DNA from: Streptomyces sp. NBC_00483
GTDB taxonomy: Bacteria > Actinomycetota > Actinomycetes > Streptomycetales > Streptomycetaceae
Direction of reading: 5' to 3'
Assembly (NCBI RefSeq): GCF_036013745.1
Contig: NZ_CP107880.1
Coordinates: forward strand, 372,001-436,000
Length of the DNA stretch: 64,000 nucleotides
Shown: piece by piece, positions 33,715-41,875 of the stretch
Layout: each line of letters opens with the position of its first letter
How positions within the stretch are numbered: position 1 is the first letter of the stretch
Notes under the pieces: model-generated
What the model was told of the DNA's origin: nothing
Seen by the model: only the letters and a program-made list of their open reading frames with translations
Databases searched by the model: none
Position numbers and translations under genes: made by a program

Positions 33715-34503
33715 TCACTCCTTGTAGTCCGGCGCGATCCGCTCCACGAGCCGCAGCAGCGCGCCCCAGGCCAGGTCGTACGCGATGTCGTCCTCGACGT
33801 CCGAGGACGCCTCGCCCTCGCCGGTGAGCTGCTGGGCGGTGTACTCGCAGACCTGCTCGGACGGGATGATCAGCTGTCCGCCCGCCTGGGCGGTGACCTG
33901 GATCTCGCAGGCCTTCTCCAGGTAGTACATGCGCAGGAACGCCGACTTGGCGCTCTCCCCGACGGTCAGCAGGCCGTGGTTGCGCAGGATCAGCGCCGGG
34001 TGGGTGCCGAGGTCCTCGACGAGGCGCTCCTGCTCGGCGAAGTTGAGGGCGACGCCCTCGTAGTCGTGGTAGCCGACGCGGTTGTGGAACTCCATCGACA
34101 TCTGGTTGACGGGCAGCAGCCCGCCCTGCTGCGCGGCGACGGCACAGCCGGCCTTGGTGTGCGTGTGCAGCACGCAGTGGGCGTCCGGGCGGGCCTTGTG
34201 GATCGCGCTGTGGATCATGAAGCCGGCCGGGTTGACGGGGTGCGGGCTCGGCTCGACCGCGTTGCCGTCGAGGTCGATCTTGACGAGGTTCGAGGCGGTG
34301 ATCTCCTCGAAGAGCAGGCCGTAGGGGTTGATCAGGAAGTGGTTGTCCGGACCCGGGATGCGCTGCGAGATGTGCGTGAAGATCAGGTCGGTCATGCGGA
34401 AGTGCGCGACCAGGCGGTAGACGGCGGCCAGTTCGCGGCGCAGGCGCAGCTCCTCCTGGGCGGCGTCGTCGGCCGTGACGGGGGCGGTGAGGGTGTCGGT
34501 CAC
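33715..34503 (-). CDS. Class II aldolase/adducin family protein
   Basis: This 262-residue protein belongs to the class II aldolase/adducin family (fuculose-phosphate aldolase type). Zinc-binding histidines are visible in VLHTHTKAG (H113, H115), with the third in RNHGLLT (H176). An Asn/Gly phosphate-site stretch is present (HPVNPAG). The start is GTG, overlapping the dehydrogenase stop by GTGA, so the two are coupled and read right to left. It probably cleaves or isomerises a 3- or 4-carbon product in the same catabolic route as the dehydrogenase. The substrate is unknown. Confidence 0.85.
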   Translation of the reverse strand: MTDTLTAPVTADDAAQEELRLRRELAAVYRLVAHFRMTDLIFTHISQRIPGPDNHFLINPYGLLFEEITASNLVKIDLDGNAVEPSPHPVNPAGFMIHSAIHKARPDAHCVLHTHTKAGCAVAAQQGGLLPVNQMSMEFHNRVGYHDYEGVALNFAEQERLVEDLGTHPALILRNHGLLTVGESAKSAFLRMYYLEKACEIQVTAQAGGQLIIPSEQVCEYTAQQLTGEGEASSDVEDDIAYDLAWGALLRLVERIAPDYKE

Positions 34504-35513
34504 GCGAGTGCTCCTTGCGTACGAGAGGCGTTACGAGGGGTGGGGTCGACGACGGGGGTGTGCGGGCGTCCGTTGGCCCACCAGGCGATGACGTTGCGCG
34601 CGGGCTCGGTGACGTAGGCGCGCAGCGAGGCGTCGGAGAGGAAGGCGCTGTGCGGGGAGAGCAGCAGGCGCGGGTGGCTGCGCAACCGGTCGTCCGGCGC
34701 GGGCGGTTCGACGGGGAAGACGTCGAGGGCGGCGCCCGCGAGGTGGCCGCCGTCGAGGGCGGCGAGCAGGGCGTCCGGGTCGACGAGGTCGCCTCGCGAG
34801 ACGTTGACGAGGACGCTGCCGGGGCGCATGCGGGCCAGCAGATCGGCGTCGACCATCCCCCTGGTCTGCGGGGTCGACGGGACGTGCAGCGACAGGACGT
34901 CGGCGCGCTCCACGAGCGTGTCCAGGTCGAGGCGTTCGACACCCTCGGGCCAGTCCGTGGCGCGCGGGTCGTGCGCGGCGACCTTGCCGAAGAGGGGCGC
35001 GGCGAGGCGGGCGAGGGTGCGGGCGATGCGGCCCATGCCGACCAGACCGAGCGTCAGCTCGCTGGCCCGACGCGGCACTTCGTGCAGTTCGGTGTTCCAG
35101 CCGCCGGAGCGGACGACGGCGTCGGCCTGCGGGAGGCGGCGGGTCAGCGCGAGCGCCTGGGCGAGGGCGTGCACGGCGACGTCCTCGGTCGCGGAGTGCG
35201 GCAGGTTCGCCAGCCAAAGACCGCGCCGCTCCACCTCCGCGACATCGATCATGTCGTAGCCCGCCGACATGGTGGCGATCATCCGCACCTTGGGCGTGCG
35301 GTCGAGCAGGTCCGCGTCCACGCGCGCGTACCCGACGATCAGCGCGTCGGCGTCGTACGCGGCGGCGCCGATCGCCTCCGGGTCCCGGCTGCCGACCACC
35401 CGCACCTCCCAGCCGGCATCGACGAGGAGACGGACACCCGGCTCGGGGTCCAGCTCCTCGGTGTCGCTGATCACGACGACGGGTCGCGGCACACCATCCT
35501 CCAGGGCACTCAT
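34500..35513 (-). CDS. D-2-hydroxyacid dehydrogenase
   Basis: The 337-residue NAD(P)-dependent enzyme has the D-2-hydroxyacid dehydrogenase fold with Rossmann GLVGMGRIARTLARL (about 150-165). Catalytic Arg lies in NVSRGDLVD (about 230), Glu follows near LDVFPVEPPA (about 260), and the catalytic His is in LSPHSAFLSD (about 285). It converts 2-keto acids to D-2-hydroxy acids or the reverse. The ATG at 35513 is preferred over longer frames because the domain starts PRPVVVISDTEE just after it. It faces the AsnC-type regulator at 35670, and the shared region carries a palindrome that may be its operator. Confidence 0.85.
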   Translation of the reverse strand: MSALEDGVPRPVVVISDTEELDPEPGVRLLVDAGWEVRVVGSRDPEAIGAAAYDADALIVGYARVDADLLDRTPKVRMIATMSAGYDMIDVAEVERRGLWLANLPHSATEDVAVHALAQALALTRRLPQADAVVRSGGWNTELHEVPRRASELTLGLVGMGRIARTLARLAAPLFGKVAAHDPRATDWPEGVERLDLDTLVERADVLSLHVPSTPQTRGMVDADLLARMRPGSVLVNVSRGDLVDPDALLAALDGGHLAGAALDVFPVEPPAPDDRLRSHPRLLLSPHSAFLSDASLRAYVTEPARNVIAWWANGRPHTPVVDPTPRNASRTQGALA

Positions 35514-35538
35514 AAATGATTCGATCGACTTACGGGAA

Positions 35539-35554
35539 CGAAACCTACGTTTCG
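35539..35554. promoter_or_regulatory. Palindrome in the divergent dehydrogenase/regulator promoter region
   Basis: CGAAAC-CTAC-GTTTCG is a perfect 6-4-6 inverted repeat centred in the 156 bases between the dehydrogenase start (35513) and the regulator start (35670). AsnC/Lrp proteins commonly bind such dyads next to their own gene. It is a candidate operator for the regulator at 35670; that assignment is inferred from position only. Confidence 0.5.
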
Positions 35555-35669
35555 ACTGCCACACTTGTCCAGACCGAACGAGACGGTCGCCCATCCGGTG
35601 ACCGACAATGATCGGGCGCCCGGCCGGTCCACGGCCTGGCCGCAACCGAACCGCCGAGGGGAACAGCAC

Positions 35670-36569
35670 GTGGATCTCGACGAGACCGACCTGCGCATCG
35701 TGCGCGAGCTGCAGAGCGACGGCCGCCTCACGTACGAGACGCTGGCGCAGCGGGTGGGCCTGTCCCGGCCCGCGGCACGGATGCGCGTGCAGCGGCTCCA
35801 GGAGTCGGGCGCCGTACGGGTCGTCGCGATCGTGCACCCGGCTGTGCGCGACCTTTCGGCCTCCGCACATCTGGCGATCGACACCGAAGGACCCGCGGGC
35901 CCGGCCGCCCGCGCGATCGCCGCGCTGCCCGAGGCGCCGTTCGTGACGCTGACGAGCGGGCGGCGCGCCATCATGACGGAGCTGCGCACGGCGGGCTTCG
36001 GCGCGCTCGACCGGACCATCGAGGAGATCCGGAGGCTCCCGGGCGTACGCGCGGTGGACGCACTCGTCGCGACCCGCCACGTGAAGGACCCCTACCTCCT
36101 CACACAGGAACCGACCGTGAGCGCGCTCGACGCGATGGACGAGCGGATCCTCGCCGAACTGGAGGAGGACGGCCGCCTCGCGTTCGCCGAACTCGCCGCG
36201 CGCGTCGGCCTGTCGGCGGGCGCGACCCGCGCGCGCACCCTGCGCCTGTTGGAGGGCGGGGTCGCCAAGGTGGTGGCCCTGGTCCGCCCCGACGTGCTCG
36301 GCATGGGCTACCTGTGCGGGTTCAGCCTGCGGGTCGACGGCGCGGCGGCAGACGTCGCCGAACGGGTCGCCGCCTTCGAGCGCGTGACGTTCCTGTCGAC
36401 GTGCCTGGGCGGCGCCGAGCTGGTCGGCACGATCACCGCGGAGTCGTTCGCGGCGGTGCGCACCACGCTCGAGGAGATGCGTGAACTACCCACCGTGCGG
36501 GAGGTGGAGAGCTGGCTCCACCTCGAACTGATCAAGGAGCGCTACGACCTGGGGCCGCGCACGGACTGA
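35670..36569 (+). CDS. Lrp/AsnC family regulator with two AsnC units
   Basis: The 299-residue protein is a tandem duplication of the AsnC unit, each with a helix-turn-helix. The first reads TDLRIVRELQSDGRLTYETLAQRVGLS (about 4-30). The second begins ALDAMDERILAELEEDGRLAFAELAARVGLS (about 150-180). Both are followed by alpha/beta effector (RAM) regions. GTG at 35670 is preferred: a GAGGGG ribosome-binding site lies upstream, and the HTH starts at once. It likely controls the divergent aldolase/dehydrogenase operon and the amidohydrolase/transporter genes. The effector ligand, probably an amino or keto acid, is not identified. Confidence 0.87.
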   Translation: MDLDETDLRIVRELQSDGRLTYETLAQRVGLSRPAARMRVQRLQESGAVRVVAIVHPAVRDLSASAHLAIDTEGPAGPAARAIAALPEAPFVTLTSGRRAIMTELRTAGFGALDRTIEEIRRLPGVRAVDALVATRHVKDPYLLTQEPTVSALDAMDERILAELEEDGRLAFAELAARVGLSAGATRARTLRLLEGGVAKVVALVRPDVLGMGYLCGFSLRVDGAAADVAERVAAFERVTFLSTCLGGAELVGTITAESFAAVRTTLEEMRELPTVREVESWLHLELIKERYDLGPRTD

Positions 36570-36587
36570 CCCTGGGGACGGGCCATG

Positions 36588-36639
36588 CGGACCGATCACA
36601 CGGATCGACCACAAGGACCGACCACGCGGACCGATCAAC
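36588..36639 (+). repeat. Four 13-base tandem repeats upstream of the amidohydrolase gene
   Basis: Four consecutive 13-base units (CGGACCGATCACA, CGGATCGACCACA, AGGACCGACCACG, CGGACCGATCAAC) lie just beyond the AsnC regulator stop and about 170 bases before the amidohydrolase start. They end in GGTCCG, which is complementary to the CGGACC core. A multi-site operator is possible, since AsnC/Lrp proteins wrap repeated sites. Confidence 0.8.
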
Positions 36640-36807
36640 GGTCCGTACCGGGACGCACAGTCGATACGTAACCCAACCGGCGATTCGACTTTACAAACAT
36701 TCTTGGCCGGACCCTCTGGTCAATCAGTCGTTCGCTATCTATGGTTCAGCGAGCCGAATCGTCTGTCGGCACACCCCCGTACGTTCCCGGTCGAAAGCAG
36801 GCCTGCC

Positions 36808-38451
36808 ATGCCCCGCTCCCCCGAGCACACGCTCCTCGTCACCGGCGCCGCCGTAGCCGCCGCCGGCACCACCGTCCGGGCCGAGGCCCTCGCCGTCCGC
36901 GGCGAGCGCATCGTGCACGTCGGCACCGTCGAGGAGGCCCGCGCCGCGCTCGGCGGCCGGGTCGACGAGGAGCTGACGCTCGACGGCGGCCTCGTCCACC
37001 CCGGCTTCGTCGACGCCCACTGCCACCCGGTCATGTACGGGCAGGCGCTCGCGTGGGTCGACCTGCGCCCCGAGCGCGTACCGGACATCGACACGCTCGT
37101 CGAGGTGCTGACCGAGGCGGCCCGCGAGCTGCCCGCGGGCGTCCCGGTGCGCGGCTTCGGCTACGAGCACCGGCGCCTCGCCGAGGGCCGCCACCCCAGC
37201 TGCCACGACCTGGACCGCGTCGCCGACGACCGCGAGGTCTACGTCATGAACGCCTCCGGACACGGCGGCGTCGTCAACTCCCATACGCTGCGCACCTGCC
37301 GGATCACCGCCGGCACGCCGTCGCCCGAGGGCGGCAGCATCGGCCACTTCGAGAACGGGGAGCCCGACGGACAGCTGTGGGACGCCGCCTGCGACCTGCT
37401 CACCGGGCCTGCCGGCGTGAAGATCGGCAACCACGGACCGAACTTCCACCTCTCCGAGCCCGAAGACATCATGGCCGACCATCTGCTGCGCGCCCAGGAG
37501 GTGTTCCTCGCCGCCGGTGTCACCACGATCGGCGACGCGCAGGTCTCGCGGCGCGAGATGGAGACGTATCTGCGGGCGCGGTCGGACGGTTCGCTGCGCA
37601 TGCGTGTGTCCGCCTATCTCACCTCGGCGTTGCTCGACACTGCTCTGGAGCTGGGCGCTGTGCGCGGCTTCGGCGACGACCTGTTCCGCATCCAGGGCGT
37701 GAAGTTCTACGCCGACGGCACGCTCGGCGGCTGGACCGCGTACTTCCCCGAGGGTTACGCCGCCGACTGCTGCCACCACGGGCAGCTGTACCACTCGTTC
37801 GAGGAGTACGCGGAGATCGTCCGCCGTGCCCACGCCGCCGGTCTGCAGACCGCGACGCACGCCCAGTCCCCGTACGCCATCGGCATGGTGCTCGACGCGA
37901 TCGAGAAGGCGCAGGCCGACCGGCCGCGTAACGACATGCGTCACCGCGTGGAGCACTCCGGTCTGCCGACCGACGAGCAGATCGAGCGGATGGGCGCGCT
38001 CGGCGTCGTCCCCGTCATGCAGCCGCAGCACCATCTGCGCACCGGCGACGGCACGTTGACCGCGATCGGTGAGATGGGGCACCGCTACAACCCGGCGGGC
38101 CGCTGCCCCGGGGCCGGTGTGCCGGTCGTCTTCTCCTCGGACGCGCCGGTCGCGCCGCCCGCGCCGCTGGAGGCGGTGTCCGCGGCGGCCACGCGGCGGA
38201 CGGTGCTCGGCACGGTCCTCGGTGACGAGTCGCTGCGGCTGCCGGTCGAGGCCGGTCTGCATGCGCACACTGGGGCGGCGGCGAGTGCGCTGCACCGTGA
38301 GCACGAGGTGGGTGCGCTCGCGCCCGGCATGCTCGCCGACTTCTGCGTCCTCGATGCGGATCCGCTGACCGTGGCCGCGGATGAGCTGGCCGGGATCCGG
38401 GTGCGGGAGACGTGGATCGGCGGCAGCCGGGTGTGGTCGCTTCGCGGGTAG
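36808..38451 (+). CDS. YtcJ-like metal-dependent amidohydrolase
   Basis: The 547-residue amidohydrolase_3 family enzyme has the metal ligands HCHP in FVDAHCHPVMYG (about residue 70), IKFYADGTL-like VKFYADGTLGG (about 300), the HAQS motif (about 350), HRVEHSG (about 380) and FSSDAP (about 445), then the closing GSLAPGMLADFCVLD-type GALAPGMLADF. Family members deaminate or hydrolyse amides, formamides or ureido compounds. ATG 36808 is preferred. The coupled MHS transporter suggests an imported substrate such as a carboxylated amide. It is not recognisable as imidazolonepropionase or a named enzyme. Confidence 0.8.
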   Translation: MPRSPEHTLLVTGAAVAAAGTTVRAEALAVRGERIVHVGTVEEARAALGGRVDEELTLDGGLVHPGFVDAHCHPVMYGQALAWVDLRPERVPDIDTLVEVLTEAARELPAGVPVRGFGYEHRRLAEGRHPSCHDLDRVADDREVYVMNASGHGGVVNSHTLRTCRITAGTPSPEGGSIGHFENGEPDGQLWDAACDLLTGPAGVKIGNHGPNFHLSEPEDIMADHLLRAQEVFLAAGVTTIGDAQVSRREMETYLRARSDGSLRMRVSAYLTSALLDTALELGAVRGFGDDLFRIQGVKFYADGTLGGWTAYFPEGYAADCCHHGQLYHSFEEYAEIVRRAHAAGLQTATHAQSPYAIGMVLDAIEKAQADRPRNDMRHRVEHSGLPTDEQIERMGALGVVPVMQPQHHLRTGDGTLTAIGEMGHRYNPAGRCPGAGVPVVFSSDAPVAPPAPLEAVSAAATRRTVLGTVLGDESLRLPVEAGLHAHTGAAASALHREHEVGALAPGMLADFCVLDADPLTVAADELAGIRVRETWIGGSRVWSLRG

Positions 38452-38510
38452 CCGGGGTTGGGGTCGGGCCGGCCGCGCCGTGGTTGGCCCGGGCCCCATG
38501 GCGCGCCACA

Positions 38511-38550
38511 CCGTGGCTGGGGTTGCGCAGTTCCCCGCGCCCCTGAGGGC
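38511..38550 (+). repeat. Half of a widespread Streptomyces intergenic repeat
   Basis: The sequence around 38520-38550, with GTTGCGCAGTTCCCCGCGCC, matches the left arm of a hairpin element often found between Streptomyces genes. The complementary right arm is missing here, leaving only a short CCCTGAGGG. It lies between the amidohydrolase and MFS transporter genes and is probably a relic. The match is from general recollection, not a search. Confidence 0.5.
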
Positions 38551-38665
38551 ACCGGCCTGCGCCACCCCGCAACTCTTGGTCGCCCTCACCCCGCATCTCA
38601 GGGGCATACCGCCCCACGTTTGAGCACGTCCTGTCCCCGACCGCACTCATTCGCCGGAGGTCCCC

Positions 38666-40012
38666 TTGACGGACCGCACCACGTCCCGCTCGCCGCAGAG
38701 TCCGTTCAGGACGGCGTTCGCCGCTCTGTCCGGTACGTCCATCGAGTGGTACGACTTCTACGCCTTCGCCACCGCCGCGGCGATCGTGTTCAACGACGTC
38801 TTCTTCCCCGCCGATATGCCGACGGCACTGAAGACGATCTCGTCCTTCGCGACCTTCGCCGTCGGCTTCCTGCTGCGTCCGCTCGGCGGCATCGTCTTCG
38901 GGCACATCGGCGACCGCGTCGGCCGCAAGAAGACGCTCGTCATCACGCTCCTGATGATGGGCATCGCCTCGTTCGCGATCGGCCTGCTGCCGACGTACGA
39001 CCAGGTCGGCGTCCTCTCCCCCATTCTGCTGATCACGCTGCGCCTCATCCAGGGCATCGCGATCGGCGGCGAGTGGGGCGGCGCCGTGCTCATCGCCGTC
39101 GAGAACGCGCCCAAGGGCAAGGCCACCTTCTTCGGCTCGTTCGCCCAACTCGGCTCGTCCGTCGGCGCGTTGCTGTCGACCGGCATGTTCAGCCTCATGA
39201 ACCTCTTCGGCGACTCCGCGTTCAACAGCTGGGGCTGGCGCGTGCCGTTCCTCGCCTCCGCGGTCCTCGTCGCCATCGGCCTGGTGGTGCGCACCAAGCT
39301 GGAGGACTCCCCGGTGATGGACGACATCCACGCCGCCGAGGCCGAGAAGGACACACCGAGCCGGCTGCCCGTCGCCGAGGTGCTGCACAAGGACTGGAAG
39401 ACGGTCCTGACCGGCGTCTTCGCGCTGGCCACCGCGACCGGCGGCTACTACGTGGTGACCAGCTATCTGCTCTCGTACGGCACCGGCTCGCTGCACCTGT
39501 CGGAGTCGATGCTGCTCAACGGCCTCTCGCTGGCCGCGTTCCTGGAACTCGTGGTCACCCCGCTGCTCGCGCTGCTCGGTGACAAGGTGGGCGCGCACAA
39601 AGTCGTCGTCGCGGGTCTCGCCGGTGTCGTACTCCTTTCGATCCCGCAGTTCATGGTGCTCGGCGGCGGCAGCGTCGTGCTGATCTATCTGATGATGCTG
39701 GCGATGCGCCTGGTGATGTCGGCGCTGTACGGGCCGATGGCCGCGATCCTGGCCGACGGCTTCGCCCCGCACGTGCGCTACACCGGCATCTCGCTCTCCT
39801 ACCAGGTCTGCAACATGATCTTCGCGGGCTTCGCCCCGGTCGCCGCGGTCTGGCTGTCGTCCCTGGCCGGCGGGGCGTACTGGCCGCCGGCCGCCGCGCT
39901 GATGGTGGTCTCCGCCATCGGCATCTGGTGCACGCTGCGGCTGCGGGTCCACTTCGAGCGCCGGGTCGCGGCCGTGGACTCGACCGCGACCCAGGAGAAG
40001 GTGCCCGTCTAG
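38666..40012 (+). CDS. MHS-family MFS metabolite/proton symporter
   Basis: The 448-residue integral membrane transporter has about 12 membrane segments. It shows the MHS-family opening SGTSIEWYDFYAFATAAAIVF and the cytoplasmic GHIGDRVGRKKTL loop after TM2. It imports small organic acids or related metabolites with protons (close relatives carry shikimate, alpha-ketoglutarate or proline). The TTG at 38666 is chosen because GGAGG lies five bases upstream; no ATG is available in the region. It follows the amidohydrolase gene. Its stop codon overlaps the opposite-strand lipoprotein stop at 40009-40012. Confidence 0.87.
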   Translation: MTDRTTSRSPQSPFRTAFAALSGTSIEWYDFYAFATAAAIVFNDVFFPADMPTALKTISSFATFAVGFLLRPLGGIVFGHIGDRVGRKKTLVITLLMMGIASFAIGLLPTYDQVGVLSPILLITLRLIQGIAIGGEWGGAVLIAVENAPKGKATFFGSFAQLGSSVGALLSTGMFSLMNLFGDSAFNSWGWRVPFLASAVLVAIGLVVRTKLEDSPVMDDIHAAEAEKDTPSRLPVAEVLHKDWKTVLTGVFALATATGGYYVVTSYLLSYGTGSLHLSESMLLNGLSLAAFLELVVTPLLALLGDKVGAHKVVVAGLAGVVLLSIPQFMVLGGGSVVLIYLMMLAMRLVMSALYGPMAAILADGFAPHVRYTGISLSYQVCNMIFAGFAPVAAVWLSSLAGGAYWPPAAALMVVSAIGIWCTLRLRVHFERRVAAVDSTATQEKVPV

Positions 40013-40599
40013 TAGCGCTGGGCCTTCGCCACACTCGCCTTGAGATGCGGCTCGGGGGGCTTGGTGCTGATCGCCAGCGGCTGCGCCCTGTCCCCCGCCT
40101 TCAGGTCCTCGGCTCCGACGACCTTCGACTCGACCACCTTGCCGTCGGAGTCGCTGAAGTCGACCTGAACCGCGTACGAGGCGGTCTTGTCGGTGGTGTT
40201 GGTGATGTGGACGACGACGGCGCGCACGCCCTTCGTGTCCGCGAGGCGCTTGCCGGTGAGCTCGACGTCGCGCACCGCGTTGCCCTGCCCCTCGGCCTTG
40301 TCCAGCTGCTTGGTGAACTCCTGCCGCTTGCGCTCCAGGTTGGCCGAGACGGATGCCTCGAACGAACTGGCCCGCGCCGAGGCCGACTTGGCGACCTCGG
40401 AGGTGGAGGCCTTGATCGACGCCTTCTTCGAGGCCAGCGCCGAGGGCGGCGTACCGGAGAACCTCGACGCGTCCGGTGAGGTGGGCCGCGCGCTGGCGCT
40501 CGCGCCCGTGTCCTGCTCGTTCCCTGAGCCGCATGCCGCGAGCGCCAGCACACCCGCCAGCGCGCAGGCGATCGGCGCGATCGTCGTCCGCCCGCGCAT
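40009..40599 (-). CDS. Secreted lipoprotein, unknown function
   Basis: The 196-residue protein has a lipoprotein signal peptide with lipobox ALAACG (Cys near residue 24). A Ser/Ala-rich helical linker (about 30-85) follows, then a small beta domain resembling FxLYD-type extracytoplasmic modules (VRAVVVHITNTTDKTASYAVQVDFSDSDGKVV, about 135-165). It should sit on the outer face of the membrane. It overlaps the baeRF gene by one base (TGATG), so it is probably translated with it. No enzyme function is seen. Confidence 0.75.
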   Translation of the reverse strand: MRGRTTIAPIACALAGVLALAACGSGNEQDTGASASARPTSPDASRFSGTPPSALASKKASIKASTSEVAKSASARASSFEASVSANLERKRQEFTKQLDKAEGQGNAVRDVELTGKRLADTKGVRAVVVHITNTTDKTASYAVQVDFSDSDGKVVESKVVGAEDLKAGDRAQPLAISTKPPEPHLKASVAKAQRY

Positions 40600-41693
40600 C
40601 AGAACCTCAACACCGCGGCGACGCGCCCGGCGTCCGCGAGGGTGTCGTCGGGGACGAACACCACCTCCGCGCCGGTCTCCAGGGCGGACTCGACGACTTC
40701 GTCGACGATGTCGTGCACGGCGTCCAGATCGTCGTCTGCGGCCGGTTCCAGGTGGCCGTCGCCGGCCCGCACCGTGATCCGGTAGTTCTCCTCGACGACG
40801 AGGCGGCGGATCCGGCCGTCCTGGGCCTCCTGCCACACCTCGTCCACGCCCGCCGCGTACTTCCGCTCGCCGCGCGCCTGCTCCAGTTGATCGAGCGCCT
40901 CGGCGACGACCAGCCGCGCCGCTTCGTCCCGGGCCGGGGCCACGGCCTGCGCGACCTCCTCCGGGGTGCCCTGCGCGAGCCCGCCGACCGACACCTCGAT
41001 CGCACCCTGCGCGGCGCTGCCGACCTCCGTCAAAAGGGTCAGTGCGGCCGACTCGCCGGTGACGTAGAGCGGCCTCGGTTCCTCGCCGAGCACATCGCTC
41101 AGCTCGGTGTCTGCGTCCCGGAAGAACTGCCGGGTCTGCTCGTCGCGGAACGTGCTGGGCAGGTCGCCGACGCGCTCCTTGCGTTCGGCGTCCGGGTCCT
41201 CGAGGCTGCGGGTCAGCGGGAAGCCGTGCTCCGTGTTCTCGGTGACGCTGTCGCCGCGGCCGTCCCACAGCGTGATCCGGTCGGCGGCCAGGGCCAGCAC
41301 CCAGTAGGGGCGCCGTGCGGCGTCGGCGGCGACCAGGTTCCGGGTCAGGAAGGTGTCCGCGACCACGACCCGCTCGGGGACCCTGCGGTCGACGACCCAG
41401 GCATGGTGCTCGCCCGGCGCCGCGAAGACGATGAGGCCGTCGCGCACCTCGGCGGGATCGACCTCCTGGACCGCGGCCCGCAGCTGCGCGACGACGTCCT
41501 CCTGACGCTCCTTGGTCACCGCGGGATCCGCCCCCAGCTGGCGCTCCGCCTCGCTGACGAGGTTGCCGAGCCGGACCGGGTCCTGCTCGTTCTCCGGTCG
41601 TCGCCGATGGGTGGGCATCGCCAGGGACACGGCGGGATAGGAGCGCGGCTCGCGCAGCTCCCGAAGGATCACCGGGGTCAATGAGGATTGCAT
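40599..41693 (-). CDS. baeRF/eRF1-like domain protein
   Basis: The 364-residue protein resembles the bacterial baeRF family, which is related to the eRF1/Pelota peptide-release fold but lacks the stop-codon reading part. Supporting segments are LVVEENYRITV near the end and VVDRRVPERVVVADTFLTR (about residues 110-125), plus the C-terminal EVVESALETGAEVVFVPDDTLADAGRVAAVLRF that matches family ends. Its role in bacteria is not established; ribosome rescue or stress functions have been proposed. ATG 41693 is chosen because the upstream frame is short on homology. It reads with the lipoprotein and faces away from the permease. Confidence 0.7.
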   Translation of the reverse strand: MQSSLTPVILRELREPRSYPAVSLAMPTHRRRPENEQDPVRLGNLVSEAERQLGADPAVTKERQEDVVAQLRAAVQEVDPAEVRDGLIVFAAPGEHHAWVVDRRVPERVVVADTFLTRNLVAADAARRPYWVLALAADRITLWDGRGDSVTENTEHGFPLTRSLEDPDAERKERVGDLPSTFRDEQTRQFFRDADTELSDVLGEEPRPLYVTGESAALTLLTEVGSAAQGAIEVSVGGLAQGTPEEVAQAVAPARDEAARLVVAEALDQLEQARGERKYAAGVDEVWQEAQDGRIRRLVVEENYRITVRAGDGHLEPAADDDLDAVHDIVDEVVESALETGAEVVFVPDDTLADAGRVAAVLRF

Positions 41694-41875
41694 GGCTGCT
41701 TGTCCTTCTCCTGAGACGGCTCGCACCATGCTGCCCACAACTCGCACAATCGGCCATTTGGAATGAACACCTTGTGACACCGGAACGCCCCCAAAAGGTG
41801 CACCTCTCAACATGTTGGTAGAAAACTGTTCCCCGAGCGTCCCAGCTCCCCCGCACCGCAACCGAAGGGGACGTG

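Noticed and set aside
38015..40534. An 839-codon open frame on the minus strand
   Set aside because: It is antisense to the MHS transporter and amidohydrolase and lacks domains; the His/Glu/Arg-rich composition is typical of antisense frames.
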